From: Marinobacter panjinensis
GTDB lineage: Bacteria > Pseudomonadota > Gammaproteobacteria > Pseudomonadales > Oleiphilaceae
Reading direction: 5' to 3'
Length of the DNA: 64,000 nt
NCBI RefSeq assembly: GCF_005298175.1
Contig: NZ_SZYH01000001.1
Location: 3,410,001 to 3,474,000, forward strand
Shown here: piece by piece, positions 29,042 through 38,123 of the stretch
Layout: every line of letters starts with the position of its first letter
How positions within the stretch are numbered: the first letter of the stretch is position 1
Position numbers and translations under genes: made by a program
The notes under the pieces: generated by a model
Told to the model about the DNA's origin: nothing
The model's database searches: none
The model's input: only the letters and a program-made list of their open reading frames with translations

Positions 29042-30745
29042 ATGTCATCGGATTCGCCCTGGAAGGAAAAGTACCTGAAGGCGCTTGAACAATCGGAAGA
29101 GCGCGAGTCGCAGTGGGAGAGTGAAAGAAATCAGCTGCAGCGAATGCTGGTTCGTACCAGCCTGGCCTCCGAGGGACAGAATCCGGAGCTGGACCGGTTG
29201 CTTGCAGGTTTGCGCAGCGAATTGCGCAAGGCCTCTCCCGATTCCGGGAGCTGGCACAAGCTGCAGGACCGGATCGATCGCCAGGTATCTGAACTCGACG
29301 ACCAAAAGGCCGAATCTGCACGCCGGACCAGGGCGACCCTTGAACAGTTGCTGACCGGGCTTCGCTCCAGCTCCCTGTTTGCCGGCAGCAAGGATCGACT
29401 GAAGGATCTGGAAAAACGACTCCATAAACCGGAAACGCTGCAAGTGTATTATACCGACTGGTTGTCGGACTTTGCTGTCGTTCTGGAGAGAGCGCTGGCG
29501 GGCGGGCTGGCGGAAACCGGAGAGCAGGCGGCCAGGCCAGGCGTATTGGGCCGACTGTTCGGTTCCCGAGATTTCCGGCCGACGACAACGGAAGGGGGCG
29601 CCGATAGTGAGTCTGACAAACCATGCCGGGACGAATCTGAGCTGGACCAGGGTGGCGTGGAAGAGGCCAATCAGCGCCTGAGAATTGCCCGGCGGGTTGG
29701 CGAGTTGCTCGGGCACATGCTGGGTCAGGTAGCCCTGGAGCCGGCCTCCGAAGCCAGGGCCAGGCGGCTTCAGGAGTCACTGCTTAACAGTGACAACTGG
29801 GATGAATTACGTGAGGGCCTCAACGGTGTCGCGGAGCTGGTGATTGCTGCCGTTACCCGCAGCCAGAGGGAATTTGAAGCCTTTCTTCGCCGGCTGGATG
29901 AGCGGCTGGAGTCATTGCGGCAGTGTTTTTCCGACCAGGCCGCTGCACAGACCGGGCGCCTCAATGCCTCCGAAGCGCTGGATCGTGAAATCCGTGATGA
30001 GCTGGAGACACTTGGTGAACAGGTCGAGTCCAGTGCCGATTTCGACCAGTTGAAGGCTTCAGTAGGGCAGCATCTGGAGTCGATCAGTGGCGCTGTTGAA
30101 CGCTTCCGCACTCATGAGACCGAACGTGAGAAGAACCTGTCACAACAGCTGGAATTGATGCACGAAAAACTGGCGGCGGTTGAAACACACTCGGAACAGG
30201 TGCGGGAAGAGCTGGCAGAAGAACGTCAGAAGGCGTTGAGGGACGTCCTCACCCAGTTGCCCAACCGGGAGGCGTGGCAGGAGCGCCTTGCCTTTGAGTA
30301 CCAACGCTGGCAACGATACCGTCACCCCCTGACAGTCGGTGTGCTCGATATTGATTACTTCAAGCGGGTCAACGATTCCTACGGCCACAAGGCTGGTGAC
30401 CGGGTCCTTCAACTGGTGGCCAAGGCCCTGAGTGACCGGCTGAGAACAACGGATTTCATTGCCCGGTTTGGTGGCGAGGAATTTGTGGTTCTGATGCCAG
30501 AGACGCCACCGGATATCGCCAGCTCGGTCCTCGACGGCATGCGCAAGCACATCGCGGCATTGCCGTTCCATTTCCGGGGTGACCCTGTGTCTGTCACCTT
30601 TTCCGCCGGGCTTGCGGAATTTGTTGAAGGAGATGACGAGGATGACGTTTTTGATCGCGCAGACAAAGCACTATATCTGGCCAAGGACTCGGGACGCGAC
30701 AAGGTGGTCATCAGTGACGCATCAGCGCATCCAGCTCATCAATAA
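29042..30745 (+). CDS. Coiled-coil diguanylate cyclase (GGEEF)
   Basis: 567 residues, soluble. The first 400 residues are almost wholly charged and helical with heptad-like spacing, and I recognise no named sensor domain there. The C-terminal GGDEF domain (about 400-565) is intact. DVLTQLPNREAWQERL opens it, DIDYFKRVNDSYGHKAGD follows, and FGGEEF (near 477-481) is the active-site variant of GGDEF. An RTTD five residues before it fits the inhibitory I-site RxxD. It is expected to make c-di-GMP from GTP. It starts immediately after the xerC stop, so it is likely cotranscribed. Its last 35 bases overlap the DUF2789 gene on the other strand. Confidence 0.92.
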   Translation: MSSDSPWKEKYLKALEQSEERESQWESERNQLQRMLVRTSLASEGQNPELDRLLAGLRSELRKASPDSGSWHKLQDRIDRQVSELDDQKAESARRTRATLEQLLTGLRSSSLFAGSKDRLKDLEKRLHKPETLQVYYTDWLSDFAVVLERALAGGLAETGEQAARPGVLGRLFGSRDFRPTTTEGGADSESDKPCRDESELDQGGVEEANQRLRIARRVGELLGHMLGQVALEPASEARARRLQESLLNSDNWDELREGLNGVAELVIAAVTRSQREFEAFLRRLDERLESLRQCFSDQAAAQTGRLNASEALDREIRDELETLGEQVESSADFDQLKASVGQHLESISGAVERFRTHETEREKNLSQQLELMHEKLAAVETHSEQVREELAEERQKALRDVLTQLPNREAWQERLAFEYQRWQRYRHPLTVGVLDIDYFKRVNDSYGHKAGDRVLQLVAKALSDRLRTTDFIARFGGEEFVVLMPETPPDIASSVLDGMRKHIAALPFHFRGDPVSVTFSAGLAEFVEGDDEDDVFDRADKALYLAKDSGRDKVVISDASAHPAHQ

Positions 30746-30944
30746 TTTCTGCCCAGTCGGAGTCGTCTTCCAGGCCTTCTTCAAGGAATTGGGACTGGCT
30801 TTCGGACCAGAAGGGCGCATCCTGCAGCGCAATCTCGGAAGGAAGAGGTGAGTGTTTCGCAATGAAATCCTCGATGCTCTGTTTGTCAGCGGGCATACCA
30901 AGCTGCTCAAACAGGGCCCTGAACGTGTGGTTGCTGGTGTCCAT
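30711..30944 (-). CDS. DUF2789 family small acidic protein
   Basis: 77 residues from the ATG at 30944, with GGGGAGAA about 10 bases upstream. The frame is open 42 codons further, but homology starts at MDTSNHTFRALFEQLGMP. The conserved blocks are IEDFIAKHSPLP, DAPFWSESQSQFL and DWAEIIDELDALMR, the DUF2789 pattern. Function is unknown. Tail-to-tail overlap of 35 bases with the diguanylate cyclase gene is unusual and could allow antisense effects. Confidence 0.88.
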   Translation of the reverse strand: MDTSNHTFRALFEQLGMPADKQSIEDFIAKHSPLPSEIALQDAPFWSESQSQFLEEGLEDDSDWAEIIDELDALMRH

Positions 30945-31087
30945 CGTAATGGTTCTCCCCGGGGCGGTCCCCGTTTGGTCGATGACTGCGGGTCTGCTTA
31001 CGATAAAGCGGGTAAGCCGCTGAATGCAATCAGAAGAATTTACGGGTATGGTTCCCTGAACTGTAGCCAAACCGGTGAGGATATCCA

Positions 31088-33886
31088 GTGAGGGGCGCCT
31101 TTTATTTTCTGTTGCTAGTCAGCTGCCTTCTGGTTTCCGGTATGTCTGCCGCAGAGCCACCCCAGCCCTCGCCGGCGCCGGTTCTGGGCAATGAAGACCT
31201 GCAGTGGCTGCAGCAACGTGACGCCTTCCGCATTGGCGTCCGTGCCTCCCAGGTGCCTTTGGCGTTCGATACCGGGGAGGGGGAGCTGGCCGGCATATTC
31301 ATCGACTACCTCAACCGGATATCGGACAAATTGAAGGTGCCCGTTGAACCGGTTGCAGGCGACGAGGCGCAGCTGGAGGAATGGCTCAGGGACGGCACGC
31401 TGGATGCCAGGCTGACCACCCGCCTGGCCCGACAACCGGCGCCGTCTGATGTTGCCGTATCGTCGCCACTGATGAGTCTGACCTATGGTATTTTTGTCCA
31501 TTCCGGGGATGCCGGCATCCGCAAACTGGCTGACCTTGAAGGCGCACGCATTGCACTGATTACCAACGATCCCAATCAGTTTGCGTTGCTGGATCCGGTC
31601 GACCGTCTCTCTCCGGTACCCGTAGCCAGTGTCAGTGAAGCGGTCAGTATGCTTCTGTCCGGCCAGGCCGATGCCTTCCTCGGGCCGGTACCGGTGGTTT
31701 CCGATTACCTCCAGTCCGCCATGGTGAACGGAGTGGGGATGGCCACATTGCTGAACCATCAGTCCGTGGACGCGGTACTTGAAGTCAACGCGGGCGAAGA
31801 CCAGATTTACCGGGTTCTCAACCAGGCCGTTCTCGCCATTGACCACAATGAGCATCGGACCATTCGCCAGTCCTGGCTGCAAACGGAGATACCCGAGCAG
31901 GATCCAACCGCCATCTCACTGTCTGCCAGCGAAACTGAATTCCTCAAGCGTCATTCCGATCTGACATTGGCCTTCCGGCCAGACTGGCCGCCGTTCGAGT
32001 TCACCCAGGATGGTCAGCCCACCGGGCTGGTGCCGGATCTGGTTACCCGTCTGGAAGAAAAGCTCAATATCCGTTTCAGTCGCGAAGTGATGTCCGACAG
32101 TGCCAATGCCGAAGCGGCTCTGCATTCCGGGGATGTGGACATCCTGCCGGCATTGTCGCGAACGCCCAGGGTGGAGGAGGAATTCCTTTTCAGCCGTGCC
32201 TATCTGACGGTGCCCATTGCCCTGGCGATCCGCGATGACGGGCGTTTTATTGGTGAGCTGCAGCAGCTCAGGGATGAAAAAGTAGGTGTGGTCAGTCGTC
32301 AGGCCGGGCATGATTACCTGCTGATCAACCATCCCAACCTCGACCTCTACCCGGTAAAGTCCATTGAGCAAGGGCTGCTGGCATTGTCCAATGGTGATCT
32401 TGATGTGATGGTGACGCACATCCCGGCGGTGAGCTACACGGTGGCCAGGCTGGGGCTTTCAAATCTGCGGATCACCAGCATTACACCTTACCAATACGAG
32501 CTGCGGTTCGCCGTCGACAAGGACCGGCCGGAACTGCAGCGCATCCTGAACAAGGCCCTGGGCAGCCTGGATGCTGCTGAAACCGAGTCTATCTACAACC
32601 GCTGGATTCACCTGGATATCGAGCAGGAAACGGATTACACCGTGGTACGCCGGATTGTGCTGATTGCTATCGTGGTAGTGCTGATTTTCCTGTACTGGAA
32701 CCGCAAGCTGTCGCGGGAGGTGGACGAAAGAATCCGGTCGGAAAATGCCTTGCGCAGAAGTGAAGACGAGTTGCGGGCAGCGAAACTGGAAGCAGAGCGC
32801 CTTGCGCGGGAGGCAGAGGCAGCCAGCCTGACCAAGAGCGAATTCCTCGCCAATATGTCCCATGAAATCCGCACCCCGATGAATGCGGTCATCGGCTACA
32901 GCGATCTGCTCAGCAACACGGTGAAGGACCCCCAGCAAAGAAATTATCTGGATGCCATTCGTGCCGGCAGTCGCAGCCTGCTGATGCTGATCAACGATAT
33001 CCTTGATCTTTCCCGCATCGAGGCGGGGAAAATGCGGCTGGACTATTCGGCGGTGTCCGTGCGCCGCCTGCTGAGTGACGTACGGCATATATTTGATCTG
33101 AGGGCGACCGAGCAGGGGATATCACTCGAGGTCAGTGTTGATTCCAGAATGCCGGCAGCGATGATGCTGGATGAAACCCGGCTGCGTCAGGTGCTGTTCA
33201 ATCTTGTGGGTAACGCTATCAAATTTACCCATGAGGGCGGTGTGACCGTACGTGCCACCGCCACAGCCCACAAATCCGCGGGTGATGAACCTGCCGGGGA
33301 TGGCGACACCGACAAGCGCAAATGGTATCGCCTGGTAGTTACGGTTGCGGATACCGGTATTGGTATTCCCCCGGATCAACAGGACCAGATTTTCGAAGCC
33401 TTTGAACAACAGGAAGGACAGAACAGCCGGCGTTACGGGGGCACCGGCCTGGGCCTGGCTATCAGCCGCAAGCTGGTACGAATGATGGGGGGCGAGCTGA
33501 AGGTTGAAAGTGAGCCGGGGGCAGGCTCCACCTTTACCGTCAGCCTGCCCCGGGTCGCAGTGACAGAGGAGCAGGCCGAGGAGGAGGGCACGCCGGAAGA
33601 GTCAGAGCGTTTGCTGGCGCAGACCCTGAGCATGCAGGAGCGTGGCTGGCTGCGGGAGCAGCTGGCCAGGGATTTCGGGAACGAATGGGAAACCGTACGG
33701 GAAAGCGGCGACCCGGAACAGATGCGAGACTTTGCCATGCGCTTGCTGGAATGGGGCAAGCGCTTCCGGTCGCCCTCTGTTACCCGTTACGGCGAGAAGC
33801 TGCTGGCAGATGTTGAGGCTTTCAATCTGGATTCGGTGAACAGTGCGCTGGATGCATTTCCACGCCTGCTGGGCCGGGATCAGTAA
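31088..33886 (+). CDS. BvgS/EvgS-like periplasm-sensing histidine kinase without receiver
   Basis: 932 residues from a GTG at 31088 with GAGGA 6 bases upstream. Residues 1-21 are a signal peptide. Two SBP_bac_3 (Venus-flytrap) domains follow at about 45-265 and 285-505, a membrane segment at about 518-540, a coiled linker, a HisKA domain with [14 protein letters not shown] (His near 591), and a HATPase domain with [20 protein letters not shown] and [10 protein letters not shown]. The C-terminal 100 residues are helical. BvgS and EvgS normally carry receiver and HPt domains; none is present here, so the output partner must be encoded elsewhere. The ligand is unknown. Confidence 0.9.
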   Translation: MRGAFYFLLLVSCLLVSGMSAAEPPQPSPAPVLGNEDLQWLQQRDAFRIGVRASQVPLAFDTGEGELAGIFIDYLNRISDKLKVPVEPVAGDEAQLEEWLRDGTLDARLTTRLARQPAPSDVAVSSPLMSLTYGIFVHSGDAGIRKLADLEGARIALITNDPNQFALLDPVDRLSPVPVASVSEAVSMLLSGQADAFLGPVPVVSDYLQSAMVNGVGMATLLNHQSVDAVLEVNAGEDQIYRVLNQAVLAIDHNEHRTIRQSWLQTEIPEQDPTAISLSASETEFLKRHSDLTLAFRPDWPPFEFTQDGQPTGLVPDLVTRLEEKLNIRFSREVMSDSANAEAALHSGDVDILPALSRTPRVEEEFLFSRAYLTVPIALAIRDDGRFIGELQQLRDEKVGVVSRQAGHDYLLINHPNLDLYPVKSIEQGLLALSNGDLDVMVTHIPAVSYTVARLGLSNLRITSITPYQYELRFAVDKDRPELQRILNKALGSLDAAETESIYNRWIHLDIEQETDYTVVRRIVLIAIVVVLIFLYWNRKLSREVDERIRSENALRRSEDELRAAKLEAERLAREAEAASLTKSEFLANMSHEIRTPMNAVIGYSDLLSNTVKDPQQRNYLDAIRAGSRSLLMLINDILDLSRIEAGKMRLDYSAVSVRRLLSDVRHIFDLRATEQGISLEVSVDSRMPAAMMLDETRLRQVLFNLVGNAIKFTHEGGVTVRATATAHKSAGDEPAGDGDTDKRKWYRLVVTVADTGIGIPPDQQDQIFEAFEQQEGQNSRRYGGTGLGLAISRKLVRMMGGELKVESEPGAGSTFTVSLPRVAVTEEQAEEEGTPEESERLLAQTLSMQERGWLREQLARDFGNEWETVRESGDPEQMRDFAMRLLEWGKRFRSPSVTRYGEKLLADVEAFNLDSVNSALDAFPRLLGRDQ

Positions 33887-33893
33887 GGCCGCT

Positions 33894-34256
33894 TCAGAGA
33901 CAGTCGTACTGGGACTGTCGGTCAAAGGCGACGGCGACCATGTCGTAACCGGAATCGGACAGGGACCGGATCAGTTCCCGGTCTTTCAGAAGCGCCATGC
34001 AGACCTTGTGGACACTGGCCTGTAACTGGTCGCTGGCCGGGTCGGACTTGAAGCGGAAGTCCACCACCAGGTACTTGCGTTCAATATGGGATGTCATGGG
34101 TATATCCTCCCGCTCGATACTCTCATAGCCGATGTAGGTGGCCTGTTGGTCCGGAAAAATCCCGCTCAGCAGAAGGTCCAGATTGCTGGCTGCTGCGGGC
34201 TGCAGGATCATGGCGAGCAACAGGGCAAAAGCGCCGGTAAAGCTTCTGATGGGCAT
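33894..34256 (-). CDS. Small secreted protein of unknown function
   Basis: 120 residues. AGGAG lies 8 bases before the ATG. A signal peptide (PIRSFTGAFALLLAMILQ, cleavage probably after PAAA-S) leads to a mature domain of about 97 residues with two cysteines (HKVCMALL and the C-terminal QYDCL), which could form a disulfide in the periplasm. I do not recognise the family. It converges on the sensor kinase, 7 bases from its stop. Confidence 0.7.
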   Translation of the reverse strand: MPIRSFTGAFALLLAMILQPAAASNLDLLLSGIFPDQQATYIGYESIEREDIPMTSHIERKYLVVDFRFKSDPASDQLQASVHKVCMALLKDRELIRSLSDSGYDMVAVAFDRQSQYDCL

Positions 34257-34475
34257 GGAGTCACTCCTGTGATGTGAGTCCGTGGAGGTTTGTAAGCATG
34301 TGTAACATTTAGTTACTGATCATTATTACAGAGTCCCGGCGATTTTGCGTGATTTATGCACACATTTTTCAATTGTTTGCAGTTTGCCGAAACACTGGAC
34401 AGATAGCTGCAAGTTTCCGCAGCCCGCCAGGATCAACTATTATGATTAAAAACAGATGCAGTAAGAGGCAGGATC

Positions 34476-35102
34476 ATGTTCCAGCTCGTTTTCAGAGGTG
34501 AGTGTACGCCGGGGACGGACCCGGCGACAGCCCGTAGTAATGCAAAAAACCTGTTCAAGGCCACGGTAGAACAGGTTGACCGCATGTTCAGCGGTCAACC
34601 GGTGGTTATCCGCAACAAGCTGGAAGAGGTACAGGCGGAAAAATACCGGGCTGTATTGCAAAAACACGGTATGGTGGCCTACGTGCAGCCAATGGAAGGT
34701 GCAGCGCCACCTCCGCCCTCCCGTCCGGCGCCAGGCACCGAGCCCCGGGCACAGGTGCAGCCCGAACAGGCACCTGTGCAAGCCGCACCAGAACAGGCTG
34801 AGCCTGCGTCTGCTGCGGGCAAACCGGCGTCATCCGTGGCCGTGGAGCCGGGTGATCGCTTGCGGGTGGCGGGTGAGAAAGTTGACTCGATTCTGTCCGG
34901 ATCGGCGCTGACACTTGATCCGGTCGGCGTAACCCTTGAGGAACACCGGGAGGCTCCGGCCCCCATGTTCCAGCACCTGGACGACTGGACGCTGGCGCCC
35001 CCTGGCACCGAACTGGGCGTCAAGCGAGACCTGCCGCCACCGGTCGTACCCGATGTATCCCACCTGTCGCTGGCAGACGAAGACCGCACGGACGACCAAT
35101 AA
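34476..35102 (+). CDS. Protein of unknown function with N-terminal small domain and Pro/Ala-rich linker
   Basis: 208 residues, no signal. Residues 1-73 form a compact domain (MFQLVFRGECTPGTDPATAR, then LFKATVEQVDRMFSG and KYRAVLQKHGMVAYV). This resembles a small domain found at the start of assorted proteins in marine gammaproteobacteria, which I know by pattern and not by a named function. A Pro/Ala/Glu-rich linker (about 74-115) follows, then a second, weaker domain. It precedes the patatin gene by 12 bases on the same strand and is likely cotranscribed with it. Confidence 0.7.
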   Translation: MFQLVFRGECTPGTDPATARSNAKNLFKATVEQVDRMFSGQPVVIRNKLEEVQAEKYRAVLQKHGMVAYVQPMEGAAPPPPSRPAPGTEPRAQVQPEQAPVQAAPEQAEPASAAGKPASSVAVEPGDRLRVAGEKVDSILSGSALTLDPVGVTLEEHREAPAPMFQHLDDWTLAPPGTELGVKRDLPPPVVPDVSHLSLADEDRTDDQ

Positions 35103-35114
35103 ACTACAGGCGGG

Positions 35115-37319
35115 ATGATGTCGGCATTGAGATTACTGGTTCTGATGGTTGTAGTGCTGGCCAGTATGCCGGCACTGGCCGATGCAGGGAGGCCAAAGGT
35201 AGGGCTGGTACTCAGCGGTGGTGGCGCCAAGGGCATGGCCCATGTCGGTGTGCTGCGAGTGCTGGAAGAACTGAAGATACCGGTGGATATCGTGGTGGGC
35301 ACCAGCGCCGGCTCCGCGGTTGGTGCCCTTTATGCTTCCGGTATGGACGTTCATGAAATCGAAGAACGTTTCATCGATATGGACTGGGTGTCGAGCTTTC
35401 GCGATGACCCCGGCCGCGCCTACAAACCTGTCAGGCGCAAGAGCCAGGACTGGCGCTTTCCTGTGGCACCGGGCCTGGGTGTGCGCACGGATGGGCTTCA
35501 TCTGGGTGGCGGCCTTATTGCCGGCCAGAACCTTGGCTTCATTCTCAACGAACTCACCCGCAGTGCCTCCCTGGTGGAAGATTTTGACAAGCTGGCGATT
35601 CCATTTCGTGCGGTTGCCACGGATCTGGAGACCGGGGAGCAGGTGGTCATCGGCAAGGGGAATCTGTCCGAGGCGATTCGTGCCAGCATGAGCGTTCCCG
35701 GTGTCTATGCCCCGGTTGCGCTGGACGGGCGGCTGCTGGTGGACGGCGGCGTAGCCAATAACCTGCCGGTCAGTGTGGCCAGGGATCTCGGCGCCGAGAT
35801 CATCATCGCCGTGGACATTACCGATCCGTTGCTGGAACGGGACGAGATTCGGGAGGCCTTTTCGGTGGTTGGTCAGCTCACCACCATGATGACGCAGCAG
35901 AATACCGAACAGCAACTGAAGTTGCTGACTGACCGGGACATACTGATCCGGCCGGACCTGGAAGGCCTGTCATCGTCGGATTTCTACGAAGCGCTTGCGC
36001 TGTTCGAACTTGGTGCCAGCGGTGCCCGAAAACATGCCGGCGAGCTTCGCCATCTGAGTGTGAGTGACGCTCAATGGAACCGCTACCGCAGCCGGGTGTT
36101 GGGACACTCATTCAGTCCGGGCCTGATCACTGGCGTGCGCTTTGATGATCATTCCCGTCTGGGAGGTAGTTTCCTGCGCCAGCGTATACGCCAGGAAACC
36201 GGCGAGCCACTGGATATGGATGCGCTTGAGGAAGATCTCAAGCGTATCTATGGACTCGGTTACTACGAGACTGTCTCCTATTCCCTGGTGCCGTCGGAGA
36301 CGGGCGGAACCGATCTTGTCATCCGGGTCCGGGAAAAAAGCTGGGGACCGAACTACCTCGCCTTCGGCCTGAACTACGAAGACAACTTCGAGAACGAAAC
36401 CCGCTTCAATCTGGCGGCGTCGCTGCGTATGACCGGCCTCAATTCCCTGGGTGGCGAGTGGGCAACCGGACTTCAGCTGGGTACCCAGCCATGGGTCCGG
36501 ACTGAATGGTTCCAGCCCCTGGATTACGGGTTCAGGCGGTTCCTGACGGTGGGAGGGGAATACTCCCGGGAGAGCCTGAGTGCGTTCGATGGCGACGGCG
36601 AGCGTATTACCGAGGTGGATATTACCAGCCGCCAGGTCGACCTTTCCCTGGGAACCGAGCTGGGGGTCAACGGTGAAATCCGCCTTGAGTACCAGCGGGG
36701 GGATGCCACTGTCGACGAGCAGGTCGGACAACCGGTGGCGCCGTCCGACTCAATCCAGAGTGGCAGCCTCAGCCTGCGGCTGGTCCACGATTCCCTGGAC
36801 GACACCTTCCTTCCCGAATCTGGCGGTTTTGCCGGTATCCGCGGCCGGTTTGAGCGCCCGGGCCTGGGCTCTGACCGTAACTTTGATTCGGTCAGGGTCA
36901 TGGCTCTGGGCACGGCAAGCTGGCACAAGACAAGCCTCACCGGTTTACTGTTCGCCAATACCGTGACCCGGGGTGTGGCCGGGATCGAGAACTCGGTGTT
37001 GCTGGGCGGGTTTCGTCGCTTGTCGGCTTACAGTCAGGGTGAGGTCGCCGGTGAGGATGCTGTCCTTGCCAGTGTCTTTGCCCGGCAGGAGTTTGGGGGG
37101 CCCTTCGTACCCTGGTTTGCCGGGGTGGGTTTTGAATCCGGGAATGCCTGGTCCTCGCTGGGGGATGCCCGCTGGAACAATCTGCTGCACTCAGCCAGCG
37201 TGTTTGCCGGGGTTGAATCCTTTCTGGGGCCCCTTCAGATTGCCACGGCCTACAACAATGAGGACGATTGGAGCGCCTACCTGAGCCTGGGGTTTTCGTT
37301 TACCCGCCTGTTTGACTGA
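35115..37319 (+). CDS. PlpD-like patatin phospholipase / outer-membrane barrel (type Vd autotransporter)
   Basis: 734 residues. Signal peptide to about residue 23 (ASMPALADA). The patatin domain at about 28-225 has the oxyanion motif SGGGAKGMAHVGVL, nucleophile in GTSAGS (Ser near 64) and the Asp of LVDGGVANN near 210, completing the Ser-Asp dyad. A POTRA-like stretch follows at about 335-410, then an Omp85-type 16-strand barrel ending FSFTRLFD. This is the layout of P. aeruginosa PlpD. It is predicted to present a phospholipase A1 or lysophospholipase at the outer membrane. Whether the passenger is cleaved off cannot be told from sequence. Confidence 0.92.
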   Translation: MMSALRLLVLMVVVLASMPALADAGRPKVGLVLSGGGAKGMAHVGVLRVLEELKIPVDIVVGTSAGSAVGALYASGMDVHEIEERFIDMDWVSSFRDDPGRAYKPVRRKSQDWRFPVAPGLGVRTDGLHLGGGLIAGQNLGFILNELTRSASLVEDFDKLAIPFRAVATDLETGEQVVIGKGNLSEAIRASMSVPGVYAPVALDGRLLVDGGVANNLPVSVARDLGAEIIIAVDITDPLLERDEIREAFSVVGQLTTMMTQQNTEQQLKLLTDRDILIRPDLEGLSSSDFYEALALFELGASGARKHAGELRHLSVSDAQWNRYRSRVLGHSFSPGLITGVRFDDHSRLGGSFLRQRIRQETGEPLDMDALEEDLKRIYGLGYYETVSYSLVPSETGGTDLVIRVREKSWGPNYLAFGLNYEDNFENETRFNLAASLRMTGLNSLGGEWATGLQLGTQPWVRTEWFQPLDYGFRRFLTVGGEYSRESLSAFDGDGERITEVDITSRQVDLSLGTELGVNGEIRLEYQRGDATVDEQVGQPVAPSDSIQSGSLSLRLVHDSLDDTFLPESGGFAGIRGRFERPGLGSDRNFDSVRVMALGTASWHKTSLTGLLFANTVTRGVAGIENSVLLGGFRRLSAYSQGEVAGEDAVLASVFARQEFGGPFVPWFAGVGFESGNAWSSLGDARWNNLLHSASVFAGVESFLGPLQIATAYNNEDDWSAYLSLGFSFTRLFD

Positions 37320-37340
37320 CCGGCCAGGCACAGGGAAGGG

Positions 37341-38015
37341 TCAGGCGGTGGCAGGGGTAGTGCCAATGGCTTCAAGAACCTGCTGGCATTGCTGTTCGGC
37401 GTACTTTGCCAGGATATCCGCCATACGTTCCTCATCGTGGTCGCGGATGGCATCGATGGATTCACGCACGTGTTGCAGGTTGTCCTCCAGCACACGATTA
37501 CCCCCACGCTGAAAAGCGACAAAGGCACAGCGCTTGGCTGACGGCCAGAGATCCTCAATGGCCGACACAATGAAATAATTGTCCGCATAGGCCAGCGATG
37601 CCTGGGTATATTCGATGCCGAGCTCCAGGAACACCAGCAGATCATTGTTGTCGTGGCAGGCTTTCATTCGCTGATACAGGGATTCGAGCTTGTCCATGTC
37701 AGCGGGTTGCCACTGCCGAACCAGCTTGCGACCGGTATGGGTCAGGTACAGTTGCAGCACCTCGTAGAGACTCCGCACGAAAAACTCATCCAGCGGCGTG
37801 ACGAAGGCCCCCTTGCGGGGAACGTTCTGCACCAGGTGGCGTTTTTCCAGCAACAGTAAACCCTCGCGGATCGAGCCGTGGCTGACGTCCATCTGTTTCG
37901 CCATGGCGCTTTCATATATTCGCTCGCCGGAGCGAAGCTGGCCAAAGGCGATGAGGTTTTCAATGTGGCGTGCGACCTGTTCGGTCAGGGTCTCGCGGGG
38001 CTTGAATGTGGTCAT
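37341..38015 (-). CDS. GntR family transcriptional regulator (FCD/VanR type)
   Basis: 224 residues. The N-terminal winged helix (about 8-75: LTEQVARHIENLIAFGQLR, then MDVSHGSIREGLLLLEKRHLV) is the GntR DNA-binding domain. The all-helical C-terminal domain (about 90-215) fits the FCD effector domain of the FadR subfamily. The usual FCD metal-ligand Asp and His pattern is not clear by eye. The regulated pathway is not evident: neighbours are the PlpD-like gene (convergent) and cls upstream. Confidence 0.88.
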   Translation of the reverse strand: MTTFKPRETLTEQVARHIENLIAFGQLRSGERIYESAMAKQMDVSHGSIREGLLLLEKRHLVQNVPRKGAFVTPLDEFFVRSLYEVLQLYLTHTGRKLVRQWQPADMDKLESLYQRMKACHDNNDLLVFLELGIEYTQASLAYADNYFIVSAIEDLWPSAKRCAFVAFQRGGNRVLEDNLQHVRESIDAIRDHDEERMADILAKYAEQQCQQVLEAIGTTPATA

Positions 38016-38123
38016 GGTCCTGCTTCGTTACAGCGTGCTGGCTCAATGGTTCTGGAATACTCTCACATTCTCTCCGTCCGGAAAATGGTCACACCGAAAC
38101 CGGCACCGCTTGTGCGCCCCGTT

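Noticed and set aside
28479..29780. 433-codon open frame on the minus strand
   Set aside because: It runs opposite xerC and the diguanylate cyclase, has low-complexity Pro/Arg/Ala composition and no recognisable motif. It is a shadow of GC-rich coding sequence.
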